This document shows, piece after piece, positions 44,060-51,424 of a stretch of 64,000 bases of DNA. Position numbers and translations under genes: made by a program. The notes under the pieces are model-generated. The model was not told the DNA's origin and ran no database searches. It saw only the letters and a list, made by a program, of their open reading frames with translations. The DNA comes from Streptomyces sp. ACA25 (GTDB lineage Bacteria > Actinomycetota > Actinomycetes > Streptomycetales > Streptomycetaceae), in contig NZ_JAQKPV010000001.1 in assembly GCF_028200735.1 (NCBI RefSeq), forward strand, positions 620,001 to 684,000, read 5' to 3'. The first letter of the stretch is position 1; every line of letters starts with the position of its first letter.

Positions 44060-45643
44060 ATGCGCACCGCACGACCGTTCCGCCGCACCGTTGTCGCCTT
44101 CGCAGCCGCCGGCCTGCTGCTCTCCGGCTGCAGCACCGACACCCGGGACCGGCCGGACGACCTCCGCAGCCCCTCCGATCGGACGGCCTCCACCGTCCTG
44201 CCCGTGCTGGAGGCGCTGCCGGAGGACATCAACGAGGACCTCCAGCCGTACTACGAGCAGCGCCTGAGCTGGCGGGACTGCGGAGTGGCCGGGTTCCAGT
44301 GCGCCACCCTGGCCGCCCCTCTCGACTACGACGACGTGCAGCCCGCGGAGGACGTCCAGCTGGCGGTGGCCAGGGTGCGCGCCACCACCCCCGGCGAGCG
44401 GATCGGCTCCCTGCTGGTCAACCCCGGTGGCCCGGGCGCCTCCGCCATCGACTACCTCCAGGGCTACGCGGGCACCGGATTCCCCCAGGAGGTGCGGGCG
44501 CGCTACGACATGGTCGCCATGGACCCGCGCGGCACCGGCCGCAGCGAGCCCGTGGAGTGCCTGACGGATGAGGAGATGGACGAGTTCACCCAGGTCGACC
44601 GGACCCCCGACAACGACCGGGAGATCGAGGAACTCGTCACCGCCTTCGAGGAGTTCGCCCAGAGCTGCCAGGAACGCTCCGGCCCGCTCCTGGAGCACAT
44701 CTCCACCGTCGAGTCCGCCCGTGACCTCGACCTGCTGCGCGCCCTCCTCGGCGACGAGCAACTCCACTTCTACGGAGCCTCCTACGGCACCTACCTGGGC
44801 GCGACCTACGCCGGTCTCTTCCCCTCCCGCGTCGGCCGGCTCGTCCTGGACGCCGGCATCGACCCCCGGCTGACCACCCTGGAGACCGACCGCGAGCAGG
44901 CCGGCGGCTTCGAGACCGCCTTCCGTTCCTTCGCCGAGGACTGCGCCGGGCAGCCCGCCTGCCCGCTCGGGCACGACGGCCCGGACGAGGCGTCCGAACG
45001 GCTGCGCGCCCTCTTCGAGCAACTCGACGAGAACCCGCTGCCCACCAAGGACGACCGGCCGCTGACCGAGTCCCTGGCCACCAGCGGCGTCGCGCAGGCC
45101 ATGTACTCCCCGCACCTGTGGCAGAACCTCCGCGTGGCCCTGACCGCCGCCCTCGACGACAGCGACGGCACCCAGCTCCTCGCGCTCTCCGACGCGTACC
45201 ACGACCGCGAGGAGGACGGCTCCTACGGCTCGATCATGTTCGCGTTCCCGGCCATCAGCTGCCTGGACAACCCGGCCGCCCTGGACACCCCGCAGGACGT
45301 GCGCGGGGAACTCGCCTCCTTCGAGGAGGCGTCCCCCACCTTCGGCCGGGACTTCGCCTGGGCCACCCTGCTCTGCGCCGCCTGGCCCGTCGAACCGGTC
45401 GGCGGCCCGCGCAGCATCGAGGCCGAGGGCGCGGCGGACATCCTGGTCATCGGCACCACCCGGGACCCCGCCACCCCCTACGCCTGGTCCGTCGGCCTCG
45501 CCGAACAGCTCGAGTCCGGCGTCCTCCTCACCTACGAGGGCGACGGCCACGGCGCCTACAACGCCAGCCCCTGCATCGACGCCGCCGTCGGCACCTACCT
45601 CCTCGACGGCGTCACCCCCGAGGACGGCACCACCTGCGACTGA
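44060..45643 (+). CDS. Secreted S33-family peptidase lipoprotein (SlpD/E or Tap-like)
   Basis: 527 residues. The lipoprotein signal has lipobox LSGC near residue 24. Alpha/beta hydrolase fold: oxyanion LLVNPGGPGASAI, nucleophile in YGASYGTYLGATYAGLFP, Asp in IGTTRDPATPY, and His in GDGHGAYN. The C-terminal TAP domain has its Cys pair (SPCID...GTTCD). Relatives are mycelium-associated tripeptidyl aminopeptidases of Streptomyces. It acts outside the cell on peptides. A near-perfect 15-bp hairpin follows. Confidence 0.9.
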   Translation: MRTARPFRRTVVAFAAAGLLLSGCSTDTRDRPDDLRSPSDRTASTVLPVLEALPEDINEDLQPYYEQRLSWRDCGVAGFQCATLAAPLDYDDVQPAEDVQLAVARVRATTPGERIGSLLVNPGGPGASAIDYLQGYAGTGFPQEVRARYDMVAMDPRGTGRSEPVECLTDEEMDEFTQVDRTPDNDREIEELVTAFEEFAQSCQERSGPLLEHISTVESARDLDLLRALLGDEQLHFYGASYGTYLGATYAGLFPSRVGRLVLDAGIDPRLTTLETDREQAGGFETAFRSFAEDCAGQPACPLGHDGPDEASERLRALFEQLDENPLPTKDDRPLTESLATSGVAQAMYSPHLWQNLRVALTAALDDSDGTQLLALSDAYHDREEDGSYGSIMFAFPAISCLDNPAALDTPQDVRGELASFEEASPTFGRDFAWATLLCAAWPVEPVGGPRSIEAEGAADILVIGTTRDPATPYAWSVGLAEQLESGVLLTYEGDGHGAYNASPCIDAAVGTYLLDGVTPEDGTTCD

Positions 45644-45658
45644 AAGCGGCCCCGCGCT

Positions 45659-45695
45659 GCCCCGCACCGGGTCCGCTTCCGACCCCGTGCGGGGC
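45659..45695 (+). terminator. Peptidase gene terminator
   Basis: A 15-bp stem (GCCCCGCACCGGGTC / GACCCCGTGCGGGGC, one mismatch) with a 7-base loop, 15 bases after the stop. Confidence 0.75.
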
Positions 45696-45753
45696 ACCCC
45701 TCGAATCTGTGTAGACTTGTCCGCGCTGCGCCTGCCACGCTGGCAAAGCATCC

Positions 45754-45827
45754 GCCGCCTTAGCTCAGTCGGCCAGAGCGACGCACTCGTAATGCGTAGG
45801 TCAGGGGTTCGACTCCCCTAGGCGGCT
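45754..45827 (+). tRNA. tRNA-Thr (CGT anticodon)
   Basis: Full cloverleaf: acceptor GCCGCCT / AGGCGGC with discriminator T, D-arm TAGCTCAGTCGGCCAGAG, anticodon arm ACGCA-CTCGTAA-TGCGT with anticodon CGT at 45788-45790, and T-arm GGGGTTCGACTCCCC. CCA is not encoded. It reads ACG threonine codons, common in this GC range. Threonine tRNA genes are frequent integration sites for actinobacterial elements, and element-like remnants follow. Confidence 0.97.
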
Positions 45828-45836
45828 CCCCCAAAG

Positions 45837-45867
45837 GCCAGGTCAGACCCCATCTGACCTGGCTTTT
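45837..45867 (+). terminator. tRNA-Thr terminator
   Basis: A 10-bp stem GCCAGGTCAG / CTGACCTGGC, loop ACCCCAT, followed by TTTT: a classic intrinsic terminator directly after the tRNA. Confidence 0.9.
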
Positions 45868-45960
45868 CCCTTTCTCGCGCCCTGACAAGGCATCATTTCT
45901 GCAGTCCCGCTGATGCCAGCAAGTCCAGGGGAGCGCATCCAACCGGAGCGGGTGCGGCGG

Positions 45961-45993
45961 GGTACGCGCGCGGTGTCGCACCGCGCGCGTACC
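45961..45993. repeat. 33-base perfect palindrome near the tRNA
   Basis: Arms GGTACGCGCGCGGTG and complement around TCG. It belongs to no recognisable gene end. It could be a regulatory site or a recombination-associated element left from an integrated element. Confidence 0.7.
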
Positions 45994-46153
45994 GTCGTAC
46001 TGGTTAAGAAGTTTTCAGCGAAGCTGGCGCTGAGCTGCGTTCTTCTCGGCGGGACCGAAGAACTCAGCGAGACGGACTGAGGCTGTTGCCTCGCGTCATG
46101 ACGAAGAGGGATGTTGTCGGAGCAGACATCTCGGCCACGAGGTGCGGCGCGGT

Positions 46154-46546
46154 TCAGATTTTCACCACGCGGATGCCGGGGCCGCACAGCATCAGGAGGT
46201 CCTCGGGATCGGAGGTCAAGACGGTTACCGGGCCGGGTGAGGTGAGTGCGGTGGCGGCCACGAGGGCGTCGAGGGCGTACTTGTGGCCGTGCAGGCCGGC
46301 TGAGGCAAGCAGTTTGCTCGCGTGGCGGGCGATGGTCTCGGTGGGCGGGACGATGTTGACGCGCGAGACGGCGTAGTCGAAGCGGGCCTCGTTGGTCTTG
46401 GGGTCGCGGGCTTCGACGAGGGTGACGGAGCTGAGGATGACGCGGATGTCCTCGGCCTCGGCGGCGGCTAGCCATTCGGTGAGTTCGGGTGTGCGTCGTA
46501 CGAGCTTGGCCAGGCCTTCGCAGTCCAGGACGAGGGTGCCACTCAC
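46154..46546 (-). CDS. vapC: PIN-domain toxin (VapC-like)
   Basis: 130 residues from the GTG that overlaps the antitoxin stop. The PIN acidic residues are visible: Asp in TLVLDCEGLAKL, Glu in TLVEARDPK, Asp in YALDALVAATAL and Asp in TSDPEDLL. PIN toxins are Mg2+-dependent RNases acting on tRNA or rRNA. It is paired with and downstream of a ribbon-helix-helix antitoxin, as in type II modules. GC content is lower than in the core genes. The pair sits just after tRNA-Thr, typical of mobile or stabilised DNA. Confidence 0.88.
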   Translation of the reverse strand: MSGTLVLDCEGLAKLVRRTPELTEWLAAAEAEDIRVILSSVTLVEARDPKTNEARFDYAVSRVNIVPPTETIARHASKLLASAGLHGHKYALDALVAATALTSPGPVTVLTSDPEDLLMLCGPGIRVVKI

Positions 46547-46821
46547 GCTGCGTCCGCCGAGCTGGCCGCGTCGCCGCGCAGGAGTGCTCGCTTGGCATCG
46601 ATCGCTGCCTGGTCGACTGGGCCGTGTTCGGATTCCGCGTCTTCGATGAGTTCGCGCAGCCGGTCGCGCTCCAGCTGGCGCTGGATGAGGGCTTCGACGT
46701 AGGCGGACATGCCGCGCTTGCCGGTGCGTGCCTTGAGTGCCGCGATGGTGCCCTCGTGGAGGGAGACGGAGACCGGGCGGACGGGACCTTCGCCGGCAGC
46801 GGGGGAGTGGGTGGTAGCCAT
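46543..46821 (-). CDS. vapB: Ribbon-helix-helix antitoxin (VapB-like)
   Basis: 92 residues. The segment VRPVSVSLHEGTIAALKARTGKR reads as the beta-strand and first helix of a ribbon-helix-helix fold, followed by MSAYVEALIQRQLERDRL. The C-terminal charged part should wrap the PIN toxin. Four-base overlap with the toxin start ensures coupled translation. An AT-rich dyad is 11 bases upstream of its start codon (next entry), so it probably represses its own operon. Confidence 0.85.
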   Translation of the reverse strand: MATTHSPAAGEGPVRPVSVSLHEGTIAALKARTGKRGMSAYVEALIQRQLERDRLRELIEDAESEHGPVDQAAIDAKRALLRGDAASSADAA

Positions 46822-46831
46822 GGAGGCATAT

Positions 46832-46848
46832 TAACAAAACTCTTGTTA
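46832..46848 (-). promoter_or_regulatory. Toxin-antitoxin operator dyad
   Basis: TAACAA-AACTC-TTGTTA, perfect 6-bp arms in a strikingly AT-rich island, just upstream of the antitoxin gene. Position and symmetry suit a ribbon-helix-helix autorepressor site overlapping the promoter. Confidence 0.65.
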
Positions 46849-47231
46849 TTGAGTGGGGTGACTCTGCGGCGGTGCGCCTTGATCGGAGGTAGGAGTACGA
46901 CCTTGCCAAGCGTGGCCGGTACCCGTGCACGGTCCTGCGTCTGGGTAACGCCTACAGGGTCGTCACCGCCAACCTGCTCAAGCTGCTCCACATCGACGTA
47001 CGCGAGCCCAGGCATCGAAGAGGAGGCGGCTGCGACGCCCCAGGAGGAAGTGGGCGGCTCCTTGCCGAGCTGCTGTTGCTTGTGTGCACCGCTGTGCTTC
47101 TCGACAGGAGGGACGTGAGCGAGGACCTTGCGAGTGAGGGGCATCGTCCATGTGATCTGCCCGTTGTGGTGTCTCTGGCGGAGGCCAAATTTGTTGGCAC
47201 GGTTGCGTGTTGATGATGAGAGTGAGACGCG
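46849..47231. other. 383-bp gap with the excisionase-like remnant
   Basis: Apart from the remnant there is only the leader of the esterase gene. No integrase fragment is seen. Confidence 0.5.
46893..47213 (+). pseudogene. Remnant of an excisionase-like helix-turn-helix gene
   Basis: After an in-frame TAG at 46890, the frame reads YDLAKRGRYPCTVLRLGNAY, then RVVTANLLKLLHI. This is the second half of the small excisionase-like DNA-binding domain carried by actinobacterial integrative elements (pattern: R G xx P C xV xx xG xx Y R V xT xxL xx LL). The first helix is missing, there is no start, and the frame continues with unrelated sequence to 47213. It is best read as a decayed piece of an integrated element beside the tRNA. 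Confidence 0.6.
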
Positions 47232-48779
47232 ATGAGTGAGCAACCATGCGGTGCTGAAGCAGCCTTTCGGACAACGAGCGGCCGTGTGCGGGGCAGAGGA
47301 GCCGGCGACGGCGTCATCGCTGTGCTTGGTATCCCTTACGCAGCCGCGCCTTTCGGCGCCCGCCGGTTCCGGGAGCCACAGCCGGCGCCGTCCTGGGGCG
47401 AGGTCCGGGACGGCACGGCCTTCGGCCCCATCGCCCCGCAGTCGGCGGAGCTGCCCGGAGCGCCGGTATGGCGCCCCGGCGACGAGGACATCCTCACCGT
47501 CAATGTGTGGGTGCCCGAGCGTGCGGACGGCGGCGCGCTGCCAGTGTTCTTCTGGATCCACGGTGGCGCCTACACCTTCGGCTCCTCCGCCCAGCCCGAC
47601 TTCGACGGAACAGCCCTGGCCCGCGCCGGATTGGCCGTGGTCAGCTGCAACTACCGGGTGGGCTTCGAGGGCTTCGGCCATGTATCGGGGTTTCCGGACA
47701 ACCGCGGGCTGCTGGACCAGGCCGCCGCGCTGCGCTGGGTCCGGGAGAACGTCGCGGCCTTCGGCGGCGATCCCGGGAACGTCACCGTCGCCGGGCACTC
47801 CTCCGGAGGAGGCTCGGTGACCTGCCTGATGGCCATGGAGCAGACACGGGGGCTGTTCCAGCGGGCCATTGCCCACAGCGTGCCCAATGCCTTCTGCACG
47901 GTCGAACTCGCCGTGGCGGTCACCGAGCGGATCGCGGCGGAGGGTGGGGTTGCCCCGACGGCGGACGGACTGCGGTCCGTGCCGCCCGAGGCGCTGGTGG
48001 CCGCCTCCGACAAGGCCACCGCGAGCTGCGGGACCGACCCCGTGGCGGCGATTCACGCCTTTGACCCCGTGATCTTCCAACCTGTCGTCGATGGCCAGGT
48101 ACTGCCCGCGGACCCGCTCCGCGCGCTCGCCTCCGGGGCGGCGCGGGAGGTAGACCTGCTGGTGTGCCACACGCTGGAGGAATACTGGTTCCTCCACACG
48201 GTGGGAGCCGTACGAGAGGTCACCACCGAAGCGGAACTGGCGGACTTCACCGAAGCCCTGCACCTCCCGGTCCACCTGGTCGACGGCTACCGTGCGTTGA
48301 TGCCGGGCGCCCCGGTACTCGACCGCTACCTCGCGATCTTCAGCGACGCGCATTTCGGCGAGTACACCACCCGCCTCGCCGAGCACCACGCGAGGGCCGG
48401 CGGCCGGGCGTACCTGGCCCGCTTCGCCCGCAGGCGCGGAGAGGCAAGGCCCTGGCACACCGCGGACATCCCCTTCGCCTTCGGCAACCTGGACGCTATC
48501 GGCGCCGACTTCCTCATCGGCGGTGCCCCTGACGACCACGACCGCGCCCTGTCCCGCCGCATGCTCCACTCCTGGGCCGGCTTTTCGGCCACCGGTGAAC
48601 CGGGTTGGCCGGCGGTCACCGCCGACACCACGCCAGTCAAGTCCTGGACCGTCCCCGGCGACCACCTGACCGCCGGCGACGCGTCCGGCCTTCGCGCCTT
48701 GTGGCGCGACGTCCGGTTCGACCTACTGCGCCCCGGGCCGACGGCCGGGCACCGTTCACGTGGGCTTTCCGGTACTTGA
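47232..48779 (+). CDS. Type-B carboxylesterase
   Basis: 515 residues. Oxyanion hole FFWIHGGAYTFGS, nucleophile in VAGHSSGGGSVT (Ser), acid within the ~290-330 region, and His in HTADIPFAFGN. EDILTVNVWVPE is the family's EDCLxLNVxxP signature with Ile for Cys. No signal peptide, so it is cytoplasmic. Relatives include p-nitrobenzyl esterases. The physiological ester is unknown. It is isolated between gaps, with a weak ribosome site (GAGAGTGAG). Confidence 0.9.
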   Translation: MSEQPCGAEAAFRTTSGRVRGRGAGDGVIAVLGIPYAAAPFGARRFREPQPAPSWGEVRDGTAFGPIAPQSAELPGAPVWRPGDEDILTVNVWVPERADGGALPVFFWIHGGAYTFGSSAQPDFDGTALARAGLAVVSCNYRVGFEGFGHVSGFPDNRGLLDQAAALRWVRENVAAFGGDPGNVTVAGHSSGGGSVTCLMAMEQTRGLFQRAIAHSVPNAFCTVELAVAVTERIAAEGGVAPTADGLRSVPPEALVAASDKATASCGTDPVAAIHAFDPVIFQPVVDGQVLPADPLRALASGAAREVDLLVCHTLEEYWFLHTVGAVREVTTEAELADFTEALHLPVHLVDGYRALMPGAPVLDRYLAIFSDAHFGEYTTRLAEHHARAGGRAYLARFARRRGEARPWHTADIPFAFGNLDAIGADFLIGGAPDDHDRALSRRMLHSWAGFSATGEPGWPAVTADTTPVKSWTVPGDHLTAGDASGLRALWRDVRFDLLRPGPTAGHRSRGLSGT

Positions 48780-49084
48780 GGCCCAACTTCTGTGGAGAAG
48801 GACGGGGCGGTCGCCGGGGCGCAGAGCGAGGTGGTCGAGCTGGACGGAGGGCGCCGGCCGCTCGGGGCGCGCTGTACACCCTGAAGACCGAGTGCGTCCG
48901 CCGCTGGAGGAAGGCGACCTCATCGGCATCCGCTCCCACGACGGTCCCGTCCCGCAACGTGCTGCACCATAGGGACGTGGCGATGGGCTGGGCCCACGGG
49001 TGCCATGGCCTGCCCCGGCGTGTACTGCTCACCGGTGGTGCGGGCCGTATCCGGGTGGGCCGCCCGGCAGGCCGGGGCCTTCGG
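48780..49084. other. 305-bp gap after the esterase
   Basis: Fragments such as RPPLEEGDLIGIRSHDGPVP and LKTECVRRW appear in different frames and may be decayed coding sequence, but none is open or bounded by signals. I see no gene. Confidence 0.45.
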
Positions 49085-49705
49085 TCAGCGCAGGAAGGTG
49101 AACACGGCAGCGGCGACGGCGCCGAGGGCTGTTCCGCACACGAGCTGCGCGAGGGTGTGCGCCTTCAGTACCCGCCGGGACCAGCCGATCAGCAGGACGA
49201 TCACCGCGGAGGGGGAGGCCGGCCACCCGAAGACCAGCATGAGGATCATGACGGTACCGCCCGCGACCGTGTTGTGCACCGACACCTGCCACCACACCGT
49301 GACCAGCAGGGTCGATGCGAGACCGACGAGCATGGCGATGAGGAGGGCGCTGACATCACGGGGTGCCTGGAGCGCATGAAGGAGTGCGATACCCACCACG
49401 ACGGAGAGCAGGCTGGCGCCGAGCGGCAGGATGCGCTGCCTGCGGATACGGATGTGCTTGTCCGTCAGGCGCCCGCGCCGCACGCCCAGCTGCACGATGG
49501 TGATCGGGAGGACACCGCAGAAGAACGCGGCGAGCAGACCCCAGCCGGCTCCGGTGACGCTGTGGGTGCTGTGCCAGCCCACGACGAGAAGCAGAACGAT
49601 CACCAGGTTGGCAGGTGCGAGCACGTCCGTGACGAGCTTTGCCGCGCGCACGCGCGGAGAAGCCTCCGCGTAGGACGGCGGGGCGGGGGGTGTGAAGGTG
49701 CTCAA
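49085..49705 (-). CDS. PAP2-like membrane phosphatase
   Basis: 206 residues from TTG 49705 (LSTFTPPAPP) with GGAG nine bases upstream. About six membrane helices. The PAP2 motifs are eroded: KHIRIRRQRI in place of KxxxxxxRP, SVHNTVAGG in place of PSGH, and SRRVLKAHTLAQ for SRxxxxxHxxxD, where the final acidic residue is Gln. It belongs to the phosphatidic-acid phosphatase-related branch; activity needs testing. The frame stays open upstream, so a longer start cannot be excluded. Confidence 0.75.
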   Translation of the reverse strand: MSTFTPPAPPSYAEASPRVRAAKLVTDVLAPANLVIVLLLVVGWHSTHSVTGAGWGLLAAFFCGVLPITIVQLGVRRGRLTDKHIRIRRQRILPLGASLLSVVVGIALLHALQAPRDVSALLIAMLVGLASTLLVTVWWQVSVHNTVAGGTVMILMLVFGWPASPSAVIVLLIGWSRRVLKAHTLAQLVCGTALGAVAAAVFTFLR

Positions 49706-50007
49706 CGCTGAGTCTCCGGCAAGGGGGAGGGGCAGAAGGCTCCGTCGCGGCGACGAAGGGGTGGGTCGGATCGCAGTGGGAGGCTTCGGAGAGCCGGGTG
49801 GGGCCCGTACGCGCTGAGCAGATCGCGTCCGCCCGCCGGACGGCTGGTGCGGCGGCGGCGAAGGGCCTTCTCCGCGTGGGCGAGAACGCGGCCGGCTCCT
49901 TCCCCGCCGAGAGGCTTCCCGCATCCTGCCGAGCCCTGCTCGCGCGCGTGGCAGGCCGGGTCGGCGGGTCGGTGCGCGGTAGGGGGATTCCCGGAGATCA
50001 CGTTGAC
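49706..50007. other. 302-bp gap between the PAP2-like and unknown membrane genes
   Basis: The upstream frame of the PAP2-like gene runs through part of it, with no ribosome site. Nothing else seen. Confidence 0.45.
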
Positions 50008-50598
50008 TCAGGGTTTGCTGCCGGCATGGTCGAGGTGTTCCGCCAGGTCGTCACAAACGGTATTCGCGCTTTCCAGGGTGAACGGGGCCGTGATGTAGCA
50101 CGTCACCCAACCCTTGTGCCGGTGAATGATCGGGGTGCGGCGGCTATCTCCGCTGATGTGTTCTTCCGTTGCGGAATCAGTCGGCTCCGGCAGGCGCGCG
50201 GCAGCTACGGTGAATATCGCGGAGGGCAGGGCGCCCGGCTGGAGAAAATTGGCGACCACGGCGAACTGGAACACGTGCGTCTCGTGACCTCTGATCATTC
50301 CGCCGCACAGGTGCGTGATTGTGGCTCCCGGCCCGATGAAGTCGCGGATCGGCATGAGCCTGACCAGCTCGTCGACCGGCAGGTGCTCGGCCACCTCCTC
50401 GGTCGACGCCCCCTCCAGTTCGGCGTAAGTGAAGCCACGCGCCGAGGCCCATTCCGGGAACCCTTCCCGCTGCGAGTGCTGCAGCTTGAAGCCTCGACGC
50501 ATCCGGCCTCGGGCATAGAGAAGGAAACCCGCGAGTGCACCGACTGCCACGACCAGTAGAGCACCTATCACAGCGAGAATGACAACTATCCACGGCAT
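50008..50598 (-). CDS. Unknown membrane-anchored protein
   Basis: 196 residues. One N-terminal membrane helix (VVILAVIGALLVVAVGALAG) is followed by a basic stretch (RGRMRRGFKL) and a soluble cytoplasmic domain of about 160 residues. It contains GFPEWASARGFTYAELEG and several His and Trp. I do not recognise a family; the pattern 'EWA-xx-RG-Fxxxx' recalls DUF3137-like proteins, which also have an N-terminal anchor. A palindrome (AATACGGCCGTATT, 50638-50651) lies 40 bases upstream and may control it. Confidence 0.7.
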   Translation of the reverse strand: MPWIVVILAVIGALLVVAVGALAGFLLYARGRMRRGFKLQHSQREGFPEWASARGFTYAELEGASTEEVAEHLPVDELVRLMPIRDFIGPGATITHLCGGMIRGHETHVFQFAVVANFLQPGALPSAIFTVAAARLPEPTDSATEEHISGDSRRTPIIHRHKGWVTCYITAPFTLESANTVCDDLAEHLDHAGSKP

Positions 50599-50937
50599 GC
50601 GCGGGATGTTACTACACCAGCCGGATGGTTCTCAGGTAATACGGCCGTATTTACGTAAGTGAGGGTGAGGCAGATACGGGTGAGGTAGTGGGGTCAAGCG
50701 TGACGCTGTGGGGCAGCAGGTTCCAGCAGTACCTCGCCGGGACGCCGCCGGTCTGTCCTGCGAGCGGAGGGAGAACTCCGGCCTCCGGGGCTGTCCTCAC
50801 GGGCTCGGGTATATCGCCCACCCTCCTCGCTCTCGCTGCCCTCACCGCGTCGACACGAGCCCCCGGCCGTCGAACAGGCCCCTGTGCATTCCCCGGCCTC
50901 GCCTCGCCCGCAGGTGGAGCGACATGCGGCCGGTAGG

Positions 50938-51059
50938 TGCAAGCGGTTGTCGTCAGGCCGCTCATTTCTGCTCGGTGAACGCCGTGAAACTGCTGCATGT
51001 CTTGACAGGGTACGGACAAGAGACAACGCTGTTGCCAGCTCCCCATGCAAGCGGTTGCA
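50938..51059 (+). promoter_or_regulatory. Promoter and LacI-type operator-like pair for the pectate lyase
   Basis: TGCAAGCGGTTGCA (51046-51059) has the central-CG, TGCAA/TTGCA symmetry of LacI-family operators. A weaker copy, TGCAAGCGGTTGTC, lies 108 bases upstream at 50938-50951. A -35-like TTGACA is at 51002-51007, between the sites. Two sites flanking the promoter suggest looping repression and induction by pectin breakdown products; no lacI gene is in the window. Confidence 0.55.
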
Positions 51060-51270
51060 GTAATGGGTCCATGCCGGAGGAGCGAGGTGCCCCCCACCCC
51101 TCGATCCGTACTCACCTCCGCCGGCAGGAGGATTCCGCATGTCCATGCGCAGACAGGTGCGTCACCGCGGTCACGTGGCCCGGACCGGCTACCCGGCTCG
51201 CGCCCGAGGCACCCTCACCGGCCGAACGGCTGCGGCTCGTTCACCGCCCCGGGGCACGCTCGACGAGCGT

Positions 51271-51318
51271 CCCGGGATGCACGGGCCGGCGCCGCCCGGG
51301 ATGCACGGGCCGGCGCCG
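51271..51318 (+). repeat. 24-bp exact tandem duplication
   Basis: The unit beginning CCCGGGATGCACGGGCCGGC and ending GCCG occurs twice back to back (51271-51294, 51295-51318), in the leader region upstream of the pectate lyase. Confidence 0.9.
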
Positions 51319-51424
51319 GTGACGGAACGGCCGTCCCGGTGGTCCGCCGGACGACCGGGAGACCACGACACGGCAGCAGCAACACCCAAGCGTGCAAAGA
51401 CGAAAGACGAAAGGCGATGCGAGG

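Larger units (their letters stand above)
50599..51424. other. 826-bp gene-free region upstream of the pectate lyase
   Basis: Contents in order: palindrome AATACGGCCGTATT (50638-50651), two LacI-type operator-like sites (50938-50951 and 51046-51059), TTGACA at 51002-51007, and a 24-bp tandem duplication (51271-51318). A frame at 51139 begins with a good ribosome site but has no recognisable product. Probably a long control region. Confidence 0.5.

Noticed and set aside
46015..46085. Minus-strand fragment VRLAEFFGPAEKNAAQRQLR before a stop
   Set aside because: Reads like a protein C-terminus but only ~25 codons are open and no start exists; too short to call.
48637..49032. Minus-strand frame over the end of the esterase and the gap
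   Set aside because: It overlaps the esterase gene in antisense, has Arg/Pro-rich shadow composition and no ribosome site.
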